A stretch of 64,000 bases of DNA from Skermanella rosea (GCF_016806835.2 NZ_CP086111.1:241501-305500), one strand, 5' to 3'. Positions 40,199 through 49,692 are shown, numbered from the stretch's first letter. Notes: a model not told the origin generated them from the letters alone. Numbers and translations are program-made.

Positions 40199-41518
40199 AT
40201 GTCCTCGCTTCCCCAATCCTTCGCACCCTCCTCCGGCTTCTTCGGGGCCGCCCTGGCCGAGAGCGATCCCGAGCTGGCCTCGGCGATCGCGCGCGAATTG
40301 TCGCGCCAGCAGGACCAGATCGAGCTGATCGCGTCGGAGAACATCGTCTCTGCCGCCGTGCTGGAGGCCCAGGGCTCCGTCCTGACAAACAAGTACGCGG
40401 AGGGCTATCCCGGCCGCCGTTACTATGGCGGCTGCGAGTTCGTCGACGTCGCCGAGCAGCTCGCCATCGACCGGGCCAAGGCCCTGTTCGACTGCGCCTT
40501 CGTCAACGTGCAGCCCCATTCCGGCGCGCAGGCGAACCAGGCGGTCTTCATGGCGCTGCTCCAGCCGGGCGACACCATCCTCGGCATGTCGCTCGATGCC
40601 GGCGGGCACCTGACCCACGGCGCCGCGGCCAACCAGTCGGGCAAGTGGTTCAAGGCCATCCAGTACGGCGTCCGGCGCGACGACGCCCGGATCGACTTCG
40701 ACCAGGTCGAGGCGCTGGCGCGCGAGCACAAGCCGAAGCTGATCATCGCGGGCGGCTCGGCCTATCCCCGCCAGATCGATTTCGCCCGATTCCGCAGGAT
40801 CGCGGACGAGGTCGGCGCCTTCTTCATGGTCGACATGGCCCACTTCGCCGGCCTGGTCGCCGGCGGCGCCTATCCGTCGCCGCTGCCCCATGCCCATGTC
40901 GTCACCACGACCACGCACAAAACGCTGCGCGGCCCGCGCGGCGGCATGATCCTGTCCAACGACCCGGACCTGGGCAAGAAGATCAACTCGGCCGTCTTCC
41001 CAGGATTGCAGGGCGGCCCGCTGATGCATGTCATTGCCGGCAAGGCGGCCGCGTTCGGCGAGGCGCTGCGGCCCGACTTCAAGGACTATGCCCGCTCGGT
41101 GGTGGAGAATGCCCGCGCGCTGGCGGCCCGGCTGATCGAGGGCGGCGTCGACATCGTGTCCGGCGGAACCGACAGCCACGTGGTCCTGGTCGACCTGCGG
41201 CCGAAGAACCTGACCGGCAAGGCGGCGGAGGCGAGCCTGGAGCATGCCGGCATGACCTGCAACAAGAACGGCGTGCCGTTCGACCCGCAGAAGCCGATGG
41301 TCACCTCCGGCGTCCGGCTCGGCACCCCGGCGGCGACCACCCGCGGTTTCGGCGTCGCGGAGTTCACCGAGGTGGGCGAGATGATCTCGGAAGTGCTCGA
41401 CGGCCTGGCCGCCAGCAATTCGGGCGACAACACGGCGGTGGAGGCCCAGGTGCGCGAGCGCGTCCGCGCCCTATGCCGGCGGTTCCCGATCTACCAGGGC
41501 GCCCAGCCCAACCTGTGA
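40199..41518 (+). CDS. glyA: Serine hydroxymethyltransferase
   Basis: PLP enzyme converting serine and tetrahydrofolate to glycine and methylene-THF, the main one-carbon source. 439 residues with [40 protein letters not shown], and the PLP lysine in [19 protein letters not shown] 40199 gives the family start; the frame opening at 40097 overlaps rpiB. Lies between rpiB and nrdR, the usual alphaproteobacterial order leading to riboflavin genes. Confidence 0.96.
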   Translation: MSSLPQSFAPSSGFFGAALAESDPELASAIARELSRQQDQIELIASENIVSAAVLEAQGSVLTNKYAEGYPGRRYYGGCEFVDVAEQLAIDRAKALFDCAFVNVQPHSGAQANQAVFMALLQPGDTILGMSLDAGGHLTHGAAANQSGKWFKAIQYGVRRDDARIDFDQVEALAREHKPKLIIAGGSAYPRQIDFARFRRIADEVGAFFMVDMAHFAGLVAGGAYPSPLPHAHVVTTTTHKTLRGPRGGMILSNDPDLGKKINSAVFPGLQGGPLMHVIAGKAAAFGEALRPDFKDYARSVVENARALAARLIEGGVDIVSGGTDSHVVLVDLRPKNLTGKAAEASLEHAGMTCNKNGVPFDPQKPMVTSGVRLGTPAATTRGFGVAEFTEVGEMISEVLDGLAASNSGDNTAVEAQVRERVRALCRRFPIYQGAQPNL

Positions 41519-41531
41519 GGCGATGACCTAA

Positions 41532-41990
41532 ATGCGCTGCCCGTTCTGCGGACACGACGACACCCAGGTTAAGGACAGCCGGCCGACCGAGGACAACTCG
41601 GCCATCCGCCGGCGCCGCTTCTGCCCCGGTTGCGGGGCCCGCTTCACCACGTTCGAGCGGGTCCAGCTGCGGGAGCTGACGGTGATCAAGAGCATGGGGC
41701 AGCGCGAACCCTTCGACCGCGACAAGCTGCTGCGCTCCATGCGCATCGCCTTGCGCAAGAGGCCGGTCGATGCCGACCGCATCGACCGGCTGGTCAACAG
41801 CCTGGTCCGCCAGCTCGAATCGTCGGGCGAGAGCGAGATCCCGTCCAAGCAGATCGGCGAGATGGTGATGAACGCCCTGTTCAACCTGGACCAGGTCGCC
41901 TATGTCCGCTATGCCTCGGTCTACAAGGATTTCCGCGAGGCGTCCGATTTCAACGAATTCGTCGGAACCCTGAAGCCGGAAGTCACCTGA
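41532..41990 (+). CDS. nrdR: Transcriptional repressor NrdR
   Basis: Represses ribonucleotide reductase genes when dATP is abundant. 152 residues: zinc ribbon [18 protein letters not shown] with [19 protein letters not shown], then an ATP-cone domain ([18 protein letters not shown]) and the tail [11 protein letters not shown]. It begins 13 bases after glyA and precedes ribD, the conserved glyA-nrdR-ribD order. Confidence 0.96.
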   Translation: MRCPFCGHDDTQVKDSRPTEDNSAIRRRRFCPGCGARFTTFERVQLRELTVIKSMGQREPFDRDKLLRSMRIALRKRPVDADRIDRLVNSLVRQLESSGESEIPSKQIGEMVMNALFNLDQVAYVRYASVYKDFREASDFNEFVGTLKPEVT

Positions 41991-42030
41991 CGATCCGGCA
42001 ATCCGGGTTTCCGACCAGGATCAGCGACCG

Positions 42031-43155
42031 ATGCCAGTTCCACCCCCGACCGCAGCGTACCCGCCAGCCGACGCCGGCTTCATGCGGTCGGCCATAGCCC
42101 TGGCGCGGCGCGGCCTGGGCACGGTGGCTCCCAACCCGTCGGTCGGCTGCGTCATCGTGCGCGACGGCGTGGTGGTCGGTCGCGGCTGGACCCAGCCGGG
42201 CGGGCGTCCCCATGGCGAGACCGAGGCGCTGAGGCGCGCCGGCGCGGCCGCGCGGGGCGCCACCGTCTATGTATCGCTGGAACCCTGCAACCACTGGGGC
42301 AAGACCCCGCCCTGCACCGAGGCGCTGCTGGAAGCCGGCGTCGGCCGCGTCGTGGTGGCGTGCGAGGACCCCGATCCCCGCGTCTCCGGCTCCGGCATCC
42401 GACGGCTGCGGGAAGGCGGCGTCCAGGTGGATGTCGGCCTCTGCGCCGACGAGGCGACGGAACTGAACGAAGGCTTCTTCCGCCGCATCCGCGACGGCCG
42501 CCCGCTGGTGACCCTGAAGCTCGCGACGTCGCTGGACGGCCGCATCGCGCTCCGTACCGGCGAGAGCCAGTGGATCACCGGCCCGACCGCGCGGGCCTGG
42601 GGACATGGCCTTCGCGCCCGCTACGACGCGATCATGATCGGGCTGAACACGGCGCTGGCCGACGATCCGGAGCTGACCTGCCGTCTTCCCGGCCTGGGCC
42701 ACCGCTCGCCGCTGCGGGTGGTGGTGGACAGCCGGCTGCGCTTGCCGCTGACCTCAAAGCTGGTGCGCGGCGCCCGCACCACGCCGACCCTGGTGTTCAC
42801 CCTGCAGGGCGTCGATCCCAAGCGCGCCCGCGCCTTCACCGACTGCGGCGTGGAGGTGGTGTCCCTGGTGCCCGACGCGTCGGGCGTGCTGGACGTGGCC
42901 GGAACGCTGAAGTCGCTGGCGGCGCGGGGCACCACCCGCCTGCTGGTCGAGGGCGGCGCCCGGCTCAGCGCCTCGCTGATGCAGCAGCGGCTGGTCGACC
43001 GGCTGGAATGGTTCCGGGCGCCGCGCATGATCGGCGGCGACGGGCTGCCCGCCGTCGTCGGCTTCGGCGTGGACCTGCTGGAGGACACCGCCGACTTCAT
43101 CCGCGTCGGCGTCCGCCGCGCCGGCGACGACGTGATGGAGAGCTATCGGCGCTGA
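42031..43155 (+). CDS. ribD: Bifunctional riboflavin deaminase/reductase
   Basis: Second and third steps of riboflavin synthesis: deamination of the pyrimidine and reduction of its ribose. 374 residues. The N-terminal deaminase domain has the zinc motif PHGETEALRRAG with SLEPCNHWGKTPPCTEAL; the C-terminal reductase domain includes ATSLDGRIALRTGESQWITG and LVEGGARLSASL. It is separated from ribE by an acyltransferase on the other strand, so the rib genes form two transcription units here. Confidence 0.95.
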   Translation: MPVPPPTAAYPPADAGFMRSAIALARRGLGTVAPNPSVGCVIVRDGVVVGRGWTQPGGRPHGETEALRRAGAAARGATVYVSLEPCNHWGKTPPCTEALLEAGVGRVVVACEDPDPRVSGSGIRRLREGGVQVDVGLCADEATELNEGFFRRIRDGRPLVTLKLATSLDGRIALRTGESQWITGPTARAWGHGLRARYDAIMIGLNTALADDPELTCRLPGLGHRSPLRVVVDSRLRLPLTSKLVRGARTTPTLVFTLQGVDPKRARAFTDCGVEVVSLVPDASGVLDVAGTLKSLAARGTTRLLVEGGARLSASLMQQRLVDRLEWFRAPRMIGGDGLPAVVGFGVDLLEDTADFIRVGVRRAGDDVMESYRR

Positions 43156-43182
43156 GGGCGGCGCTGAGCCGGGGCGGGGCGC

Positions 43183-44178
43183 TCAGGCCGCTCCCAGCAG
43201 CGCCGTCCGCGTCCAGGGGTTCACAGAGGCCAGGCGCTGCAGGACCATCGGCCCGACGCAGCCGCCCGCCGTCGCCAGCAGGAAGACCTGCCAGTCGTCG
43301 GCGCCGAGCCGCATCAGCAGGATGCGGACGGCCGCCTGGAAGAACATGTGGTGGAGGAAGATCGCGTAGGAATGCTGCCCGACGGTGCGCAGCAGCGGCA
43401 CCGCCGGCATGGCCCGGACCAGGACCAGCGCCGCCGCCGATCCGGTGACCAGGGCCAGCAGGCTGGTCCGGCCGAATTCCACCGGGATCAGGTGCCACAG
43501 GGAAGCCTGGTGGATCAGCGCGCCGGCCGCCAGCATCGCCACGGCCCCGATCCTGGCAGGCGGGGCGGACAAGGCGCCGTGGAACCGCGTGAAGGCGACG
43601 CCGAGCAGGAAGTAGGGCAGCAGGTACGCCGCCTGGCTGACCGAGAACAGGTCCACCGTCTTGTACAAGGTGCCGCCGAAAGTCAGGTTCAGCGCCACCG
43701 CGGCCGCCGACAGCGCGATGAACGGCGCGGGCCGGAACAGCGCGCCGTGGGCATCCAGGAACCCTATCAGCAGGAAGATCAGCAGCAGCGCCTGCAGGTA
43801 CCAGAAATGCTGGTAGGGCAGCACCGGGATGGTCAGGAACTCGTACCAGTCCGGCGATGCGGTCGTCCCCGGCGTGACCGCCTGGAGCACGAAGAAGGCC
43901 GGTGCGACGATCAGAAGCGGGATGCCGAGCCGGCGCAGCTTCTTGCCGTAGAAATCGGCCAGATGCTCCCGCCGAACCGGCCGCAACGCGTACACCAGGC
44001 CGGAGATGAAGGTGAACAGCGGCATCCGCACGAACAGCCAGCTGTCCACGGCGTACCGGTACCAGCTGTCGTCCGGGACCCGCATCGCCACGGACGGATC
44101 GTGTCCGATCACATGCAGCGATACCAGCAAAAGGCAGGCGAATCCCCGCAATTCATCAATATTGAATTTATCGCGCAT
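43183..44178 (-). CDS. Acyltransferase 3 family membrane protein
   Basis: 331-residue polytopic membrane protein with about ten helices; starts MRDKFNIDELRGFACLLLVS, the typical opening of Acyltransferase_3 proteins, where an Arg and the helix-1 region are conserved, and has FISGLVYALRP and YAIFLHHMFFQAAVR. Such proteins O-acetylate polysaccharides, lipids or antibiotics. It splits ribD from ribE in opposite orientation, so it looks like an insertion into the rib cluster. Acceptor unknown. Confidence 0.82.
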   Translation of the reverse strand: MRDKFNIDELRGFACLLLVSLHVIGHDPSVAMRVPDDSWYRYAVDSWLFVRMPLFTFISGLVYALRPVRREHLADFYGKKLRRLGIPLLIVAPAFFVLQAVTPGTTASPDWYEFLTIPVLPYQHFWYLQALLLIFLLIGFLDAHGALFRPAPFIALSAAAVALNLTFGGTLYKTVDLFSVSQAAYLLPYFLLGVAFTRFHGALSAPPARIGAVAMLAAGALIHQASLWHLIPVEFGRTSLLALVTGSAAALVLVRAMPAVPLLRTVGQHSYAIFLHHMFFQAAVRILLMRLGADDWQVFLLATAGGCVGPMVLQRLASVNPWTRTALLGAA

Positions 44179-44376
44179 CGCGAAGGTCTTTCAAATAACT
44201 GAATTCGTTTCAGTAAAGGGGGCGGGAACAGGTAAGGTTCCAGCATATATTGTTGGTAATGCAGGGTATGAAAGAAGGCTATTTGCCGGATTGGGGCGTG
44301 CCTCAATAAAGCTGAGTCGGAACGTGAGTATTTATTTGAAATACTTTGGGCGCCGGTCCCGGCCGTGCGAAACCGT

Positions 44377-44414
44377 CGGCCTTCCCGGCGCCCCCAGCCC
44401 CGCCGGGAAGGCCG
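44377..44414. repeat. Strong hairpin upstream of ribE
   Basis: Perfect 14-bp inverted repeat CGGCCTTCCCGGCG/CGCCGGGAAGGCCG (44377-44390, 44401-44414) with a 10-base loop. It lies in the 345-base gap between the divergent acyltransferase and ribE genes. No FMN riboswitch consensus is seen in that gap, and no T tract follows. The part of the gap next to the acyltransferase is AT-rich and probably holds its promoter. Confidence 0.6.
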
Positions 44415-44523
44415 CGCCGCGACCCATCCGCAGTTGACTGGCACCGTGTCGGATGCCATGTCATCTCCCCTGCGGCTTACCGTTACGTGGCCGGCATCCG
44501 TCGAAGCTGCTAGGCTTGTGCCC

Positions 44524-45111
44524 ATGTTCACCGGAATCATCACAGACGTGGGTCGCGTCGCCGCCGTGGAGCGGCGGGGCGATACCCTTTTCACCATCGA
44601 GACAGCCTTCGACATGGGCACCGTCGACATGGGCGCCTCGATCGCGTGCAGCGGCTGCTGCCTGACGGTGATCGACAAGGCGCCCGGCCGGTTCACCATC
44701 TCGGCCTCCGGCGAGACCCTGTCCAAGACGACTCTCGGCACCTGGGGGCAGGGTACCGAGATCAACCTGGAGCGGGCGCTTCGGCTCGGCGACGAGCTGG
44801 GTGGGCACATCGTTTCCGGACACGTGGACGGCGTCGCCGACGTGGTCTCCGCGGCGCAGGAGGGCGACAGCTGGCGCTACCTGTTCGAGGTGCCGGCCGA
44901 CCTGGCCCGCTTCGTGGCGCCCAAGGGCTCGGTGGCGCTGGACGGCGTGTCGCTGACCGTCAACGAGGTCGAGGGGCGCCGCTTCGGCGTCAACATCATC
45001 CCGCATACCCGGACCCACACCACCTTCCGGACGCTGGGTCCCGGCAGCAGGGTGAACATGGAAGTGGACATGCTGGCCCGCTACGTCGCGCGCCTGGCGG
45101 AGAGCCTTTAG
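44524..45111 (+). CDS. ribE: Riboflavin synthase, alpha subunit
   Basis: Final step of riboflavin synthesis: dismutation of two 6,7-dimethyl-8-ribityllumazines. 195 residues as two similar beta barrels: MFTGIITDVGRVAAVERRGD with ACSGCCLTVI in the first, GHIVSGHVDGVADV and GSVALDGVSLTVNEVEG in the second. ATG 44524 is the family start. It is followed after 3 bases by the ribB-type gene and then ribH, a classic operon. Confidence 0.95.
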   Translation: MFTGIITDVGRVAAVERRGDTLFTIETAFDMGTVDMGASIACSGCCLTVIDKAPGRFTISASGETLSKTTLGTWGQGTEINLERALRLGDELGGHIVSGHVDGVADVVSAAQEGDSWRYLFEVPADLARFVAPKGSVALDGVSLTVNEVEGRRFGVNIIPHTRTHTTFRTLGPGSRVNMEVDMLARYVARLAESL

Positions 45112-45114
45112 ATC

Positions 45115-46302
45115 ATGCGGACCGTCAACAAGACCGACCTCGTCGCGGGCCTGCGCAGCCCCCACGACACGGAATACCTCTCGACCACCGAGGAGATCCT
45201 CGAGGAGGCCCGTCAGGGGCGCATGTTCATCCTGGTCGACGACGAGGACCGGGAGAACGAGGGCGACCTCGTCATCCCCGCCCAGATGGCGACGGCGGAA
45301 GCGATCAACTTCATGGCGAAGTTCGGCCGCGGGCTGATCTGCCTCGCCATGACCGGCGAGCGGATCGAGAAGCTGCGCCTGCCCCTGATGGCCAAGCAGA
45401 ACGCCTCGCGCCACCAGACCGCCTTCACCGTCTCGATCGAGGCGCGGGAGGGCGTCACCACCGGCATCTCCGCGGCCGACCGGGCGCGCACCATCCAGGT
45501 CGCGATCGACCCGGAGATGGGCGCCGACGACATCGCGACTCCCGGCCACGTCTTCCCGCTGATGGCGCGCGACGGCGGCGTGCTGGTCCGCGCCGGCCAC
45601 ACGGAGGCCGCGGTCGACGTCGCCCGCATGGTCGGCCTGAACCCGGCCGGCGTGATCTGCGAGATCATGAACGACGACGGCACCATGGCCCGCCTGCCGG
45701 ACCTGGTGAAGTTCGCCCAGTTCCACGGGCTGAAGATCGGCACCATCGCCGACCTGATCGCGCACCGCCGCCGGACCGAGACGATCATCGACCGCACGCT
45801 GGAGACGGTGCTGGACAGCCGCTACGGCGGCCAGTTCCGCATGATGGTCTATGTCAACAAGGTGCAGTACGCCGAGCACATCGCGCTGGTGAAGGGCGAC
45901 ATCACGGCGCCCGGCCCGGTGCTGGTCCGCATGCATGCGCTGAACGTGCTGGACGACGTGCTGCACGACCGGTCCTGCGACCGGGGCGGGGAGCTCCAGG
46001 CGGCGATGCGGGCGATCGGCGAGGCCGGCCGCGGCATCGTCGTGCTGTTGCGCGAGCCCCAGCCGACCAGCCTGTCCAGCCGCGTCAAGGCGCAGCTCGA
46101 AGGCATGCCCAACCCGGCGGGCGAACTGCGAGACTACGGCATCGGCGCCCAGATCCTGTTCGACCTTGGCGTGCGGGAGATGATCCTCCTGTCCAACCAC
46201 AAGAAGACGATCATCGGGCTCGACGGCTACGGCCTCACCGTGGTCGGCCAGCAGCCCATCCCGCTGACCAGTCCTGACGCAACCACTTCCGGAGCCGACT
46301 GA
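45115..46302 (+). CDS. ribB: 3,4-dihydroxy-2-butanone 4-phosphate synthase with degenerate GTP cyclohydrolase II domain
   Basis: The N-terminal half (about 20-225) is an intact DHBP synthase, making the four-carbon precursor of riboflavin: VDDEDRENEGDLV, RHQTAFTVSIEAREGVTTGI and PGHVFPLMARDGGVL. The C-terminal half resembles GTP cyclohydrolase II, but the zinc motif, normally a Cys at the start and CxC near RCDCG, reads HALNVLDDVLHDRSCDRGG with only one Cys left. That half is therefore probably inactive, as in the RibBX type known from some alphaproteobacteria. A separate ribA would then be needed elsewhere. Confidence 0.88.
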   Translation: MRTVNKTDLVAGLRSPHDTEYLSTTEEILEEARQGRMFILVDDEDRENEGDLVIPAQMATAEAINFMAKFGRGLICLAMTGERIEKLRLPLMAKQNASRHQTAFTVSIEAREGVTTGISAADRARTIQVAIDPEMGADDIATPGHVFPLMARDGGVLVRAGHTEAAVDVARMVGLNPAGVICEIMNDDGTMARLPDLVKFAQFHGLKIGTIADLIAHRRRTETIIDRTLETVLDSRYGGQFRMMVYVNKVQYAEHIALVKGDITAPGPVLVRMHALNVLDDVLHDRSCDRGGELQAAMRAIGEAGRGIVVLLREPQPTSLSSRVKAQLEGMPNPAGELRDYGIGAQILFDLGVREMILLSNHKKTIIGLDGYGLTVVGQQPIPLTSPDATTSGAD

Positions 46303-46305
46303 GGC

Positions 46306-46815
46306 ATGTCCGCCGTTTCCGACTCAGTAACCCAGATCATGGGTCCCCACGTCCTGATCGTCGAAGCCCGCTTCTACGAGGACATCGCCGACGAACTGGT
46401 GCGCGGCGCCATCCTGGCGCTGGAGGCGGCGGGGGCGACCTATGACCGTATCGCGGTGCCCGGCGCCTTCGAGATCCCGGCCGCGATCAATTTCGCGATC
46501 CAGGCCGGCGACAACGCCACGCATGCAAACGACGATGCCGGGACGCCGCCGCGCTACGACGGCTACGTGGCACTCGGCTGCGTGATCCGGGGCGAGACGA
46601 CCCACTACGACTATGTCTGCGTGGAGAGCGCCAGAGGGTTGCAGGATCTCGCCTTGCGCCATAACGCCGCGATCGGCTACGGCATCCTGACGGTCGAGAA
46701 CGACGACCAGGCCTGGGCGCGCGCCAAGGTGGATCAGAAGAACAAGGGCGGGGCGGTCGCCAACGCGTGCCTTGACATGATCCGGTTGAAGCGCCACTTC
46801 GGCCTCACGTCCTGA
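46306..46815 (+). CDS. ribH: 6,7-dimethyl-8-ribityllumazine synthase
   Basis: Penultimate riboflavin step, joining the DHBP-derived butanone with the pyrimidine. 169 residues: IVEARFYEDIADELVRGAI, PGAFEIPAAINFAI, GCVIRGETTHYDYVCVES (catalytic His region) and YGILTVENDDQAWAR. An insertion HANDDAGTPPRYDGY is longer than usual. It follows the ribB-type gene by 3 bases and precedes nusB. Confidence 0.95.
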   Translation: MSAVSDSVTQIMGPHVLIVEARFYEDIADELVRGAILALEAAGATYDRIAVPGAFEIPAAINFAIQAGDNATHANDDAGTPPRYDGYVALGCVIRGETTHYDYVCVESARGLQDLALRHNAAIGYGILTVENDDQAWARAKVDQKNKGGAVANACLDMIRLKRHFGLTS

Positions 46816-46860
46816 ACGGGACGTTCGGATCAGACATAGACGCGGTTGAAAAGCTCCACC

Positions 46861-47424
46861 ATGGCACAGTCCGACGACGCGCGAGACGGCGCCCCGCCCA
46901 AGCGCGGCTCTTCCGGTTCGGGGTCACGCCGCACCGGCGGCGGCTCCGCGAAGGCTCGCCGCAAGGCGGCCCGGCTGGCGGCCGTGCAGGCGCTCTACCA
47001 GATCGACCTGACCGGCACCAACGCGGAGTCGGTTCTGGGCGAGTTCATCAAGCACCGGCTGGGGCATGAAGTGGACGGCGACACCTATGTCGCCGCCGAC
47101 CCCCAGCTGTTCTCCGACATCCTGCGCGGCGCCAGCGCCCGCCGGGCCGAGCTGGACGAGATGCTGGGCACCTGCCTGGACGCCCAATGGCCGGTGGACC
47201 GGCTGGAGCTGCTGATGCGCGCCATCCTGCGGGCCGGCGCCTTCGAACTGCTGGTCCATGTGGACACCCATCCGCGCATCGTGATCAGCGAGTATGTGGA
47301 CGTGTCGCACGCCTTCTTCGCCGGGCGCGAGCCGGCCATGGTCAACGGCGTGCTGGACAAGCTGGCCCGCGCGATCCGGGCCGAGGACCTGGCGACGCCG
47401 GACCCGTCCCGTGCCGCTCGGTGA
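46861..47424 (+). CDS. nusB: Transcription antitermination factor NusB
   Basis: RNA-binding partner of NusE/S10 in rRNA antitermination. 187 residues: a basic, serine/glycine-rich N-terminal extension (about 1-35) and the all-helical NusB domain starting ARRKAARLAAVQALYQID with WPVDRLELLMRAILRAGAFEL and ISEYVDVSHAFF. ATG 46861 is preferred to TTG 46846. It ends within the start of thiL (14-base overlap), a common gene order after ribH. Confidence 0.94.
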   Translation: MAQSDDARDGAPPKRGSSGSGSRRTGGGSAKARRKAARLAAVQALYQIDLTGTNAESVLGEFIKHRLGHEVDGDTYVAADPQLFSDILRGASARRAELDEMLGTCLDAQWPVDRLELLMRAILRAGAFELLVHVDTHPRIVISEYVDVSHAFFAGREPAMVNGVLDKLARAIRAEDLATPDPSRAAR

Positions 47425-48376
47425 ATTCGGCCGGATCGAACGATACCTGAAGCCGCTGGCGGCGGGGTTTCCCGGCGCCCTCGGCCTGACCGACGACGCG
47501 GCGGTCTTCGGCATTCCCGCCGGGCAAGAGCTGGTGGTGACCACCGACGCGCTGGTCGCCGGCGTGCATTTCCTGGCCGACGATCCTCCGGCGGACATCG
47601 CCGCCAAGATGCTGCGGGTCAACCTGTCCGACCTCGCCGCCATGGCCGCCGAGCCGCTGGCCTATTCCCTGGTCACCAGCCTGCCCGCGGGCCTCGACGA
47701 CGCTTGGCTGGAGGCATTCGCCGCCCAACTGGCGGAGGACCAGCGGGAATACGGCATCCACCTGATGGGCGGCGACAGCGTGTCCACGCCCGGCCCCGTC
47801 ACCCTGTCGGTGACCGCCTTCGGCCTGGTGCCCGCCGGCCGGGCGCTGCGCCGGGGCGGGGCGGACCCAGGCGACCTGGTCTTCGTCAGCGGCACCATCG
47901 GCGACGCGGTGCTCGGCCTGGCCGTGCTCCAGGGGAACCTGACCGCCGCCGACCCCCGGCCGCTGATCGACCGCTACCGCCGCCCGCGGCCGCGCCTGTC
48001 CCTGGTGCCCGTGCTGCGGCGCTTCGCCACGGCCGGCCTCGATGTGTCCGACGGCCTCGTCGCCGACCTGGGCCACCTGTGCGAGGTCTCGGGCCGCGCC
48101 GCCGTGATCCATGCGGACCGCGTCCCCCTGTCCGCCGCCACCCGCACCGTCGTGGCCGCCGACGCGACCCTGCTGGCGACGGCGCTGACCGGCGGCGACG
48201 ACTACGAAATCGTCCTCACGGTGAAGCCGGAGGACCGCGACGCGCTGCTCGCCACGGGCGCCGACGTGACCGAGATCGGCCGCCTTGTTCCCGGCGGCGA
48301 GCCCGGAAGCGTCACCGTCCTGAACGCCGCCGGCCAGCCCCTGCCGCTGCCGTCCCGGGGCTGGACGCACTTCTGA
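47411..48376 (+). CDS. thiL: Thiamine-monophosphate kinase
   Basis: Phosphorylates thiamine monophosphate to the diphosphate cofactor. 321 residues: begins PLGEFGRIERYLKPLA, GLTDDAAVF, VTTDALVAGVHF, LMGGDSVSTPG and DVSDGLVADLGHL are all conserved ThiL blocks. The start is taken as GTG 47411, overlapping nusB by 14 bases, because homology begins right there; no ATG is closer. Last gene of the rib-nusB-thiL run, followed by a palindromic repeat. Confidence 0.93.
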   Translation: MPLGEFGRIERYLKPLAAGFPGALGLTDDAAVFGIPAGQELVVTTDALVAGVHFLADDPPADIAAKMLRVNLSDLAAMAAEPLAYSLVTSLPAGLDDAWLEAFAAQLAEDQREYGIHLMGGDSVSTPGPVTLSVTAFGLVPAGRALRRGGADPGDLVFVSGTIGDAVLGLAVLQGNLTAADPRPLIDRYRRPRPRLSLVPVLRRFATAGLDVSDGLVADLGHLCEVSGRAAVIHADRVPLSAATRTVVAADATLLATALTGGDDYEIVLTVKPEDRDALLATGADVTEIGRLVPGGEPGSVTVLNAAGQPLPLPSRGWTHF

Positions 48377-48415
48377 AGCCGACGGCGCCGATTTCTCGAA
48401 AGCGAAAGAATTTCG

Positions 48416-48484
48416 GCCACAGATAACGGCGATCGACGGAGATGATCCGGTCGGTATCCCCCTCCATCGCCGTTCATCTGTGGC
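48416..48484. repeat. Dispersed palindromic repeat, copy 1
   Basis: Ends GCCACAGAT and ATCTGTGGC form an imperfect inverted repeat of about 18 bases (CCACAGATAACGGCGAT against ATCGCCGTTCATCTGTGG). The inner core GATGATCCGG is shared with copy 2 at 52470-52537; the two copies align over their whole length with one indel. It may double as a terminator region between convergent thiL and argC. Confidence 0.8.
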
Positions 48485-48500
48485 AAAACCCTTTCCGCCC

Positions 48501-49553
48501 TTACGGGAACAGCGGCGCCTGCTCCAGGCCCATGGTCTCGATCAGGCCGGCCATCACGTTCATGTTCTGGATCGCTTGGCCCGAGGCGCCCTTGACCAGG
48601 TTGTCGATCACCGACAGCACGATCGCGCGGCCCTTGATCCGGTCCGGGAACACGGAAATGTGGATCTGGTTCGATCCGCGGACATGCTTGGTGTGCGGCA
48701 CCACGCCGGCCGGCAGCACCTGGACGAACGGCTCCGCCTCGAACCGCGCCGCCAGCGCCGCGCGCAGGTCGTCCGGCGTGTTGCCGCCGGCCAGCCTGAC
48801 ATAGGTCGTGACGAACTCGCCCCGGTTCATCGGGATCAGGTGCGGGGTGAAGGCCATGGTCACCGGCTTGCCGGCGGCCAGGCTCAGTTCCTGCTCCATC
48901 TCCGGCATGTGGCGGTGGCGGCCGACGCCGTAGGCGTGCATGCCCTCGCTGACCTCGCAGAACAGGTTCTGCTGCTTGGCGTCGCGGCCGGCGCCGCTCA
49001 CCCCGGACTTGGCGTCCACGATGATGTCGTCGGTCTCGATCAGCCCGTCCAGCACCAGCGGCAGCAGCGGGATCAAGGTGGCGGTCGGGTAGCAGCCGGG
49101 ATTGGCGACCAGCCGCGCGTTCCGCACGCCCTGCCGGTTGAACTCGGTCAGCCCGTAGACCGCCTCGGCCTGGAGCTCCACCGCCTGGTGCTCGTGGCCG
49201 TACCACTCGGCGTAGGTCGCCGCGTCCGACAGCCGGAAATCGGCCGACAGGTCGACGACCCGCAGCGAGTGCGGCAGCGCGCGGATGATCTCCTGCGTGG
49301 TGCCGTGGGGCAGGCCGCAGAAGACGAAGTCGATCTCCGACCAGTCGACCTGCTCGACCTTCACCAGATCAGGCATCTTCAGGTAGGCCAGATGGGGAAA
49401 GACGTCCGACAGCGGCTTGCCGGCCTGGCGCTCGGCCGTCAGGACGCGGATGTCGGCGGCGGGGTGGCGGGCCAGCATGCGGACCAGTTCGGCACCGGTA
49501 TAACCGCTGGCTCCCAGGATGGCGATCCGGATCCGATCGACCGTTTCGGGCAT
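48501..49553 (-). CDS. argC: N-acetyl-gamma-glutamyl-phosphate reductase
   Basis: NADPH-dependent third step of arginine synthesis. 350 residues: nucleotide motif IAILGASGYTGAELVRML, then FCGLPHGTTQEII, catalytic Cys in VANPGCYPTATLIPLLPL, and TPHLIPMNRGEFVTTYV. ATG 49553 is preferred; another ATG lies five codons upstream. It follows rpsI by about 140 bases on the same strand with a terminator in between, matching the frequent rplM-rpsI-argC order. Confidence 0.95.
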   Translation of the reverse strand: MPETVDRIRIAILGASGYTGAELVRMLARHPAADIRVLTAERQAGKPLSDVFPHLAYLKMPDLVKVEQVDWSEIDFVFCGLPHGTTQEIIRALPHSLRVVDLSADFRLSDAATYAEWYGHEHQAVELQAEAVYGLTEFNRQGVRNARLVANPGCYPTATLIPLLPLVLDGLIETDDIIVDAKSGVSGAGRDAKQQNLFCEVSEGMHAYGVGRHRHMPEMEQELSLAAGKPVTMAFTPHLIPMNRGEFVTTYVRLAGGNTPDDLRAALAARFEAEPFVQVLPAGVVPHTKHVRGSNQIHISVFPDRIKGRAIVLSVIDNLVKGASGQAIQNMNVMAGLIETMGLEQAPLFP

Positions 49554-49612
49554 GGAACGAACTCCCAAAGGCGAAGAGCGGGACAGAAGAACGGAGGTAA
49601 TGGCGGCAGGTA

Positions 49613-49648
49613 CGAAAACGAACAGGGCGCCCCGATCGGGACGCCCTG
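49613..49648 (-). terminator. Terminator of the rplM-rpsI operon
   Basis: Stem CAGGGCG/CGCCCTG (49623-49629, 49642-49648) with inner CCCGATCGGG palindrome; on the minus strand it is followed by TTCGTTTTCG. Placed between rpsI and argC. Confidence 0.7.
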
Positions 49649-49692
49649 CCGCAGTATAACAGAAATGCGGGGCTTGGTGCCCTGGGTACCCG

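Noticed and set aside
44179-44523. FMN riboswitch upstream of ribE
   Set aside because: Consensus segments of the RFN element are not visible by eye in the gap.
48416-48484. CRISPR repeat-spacer unit
   Set aside because: The repeat is palindromic, occurs as isolated copies about 4 kb apart and has no regular spacers or cas genes.
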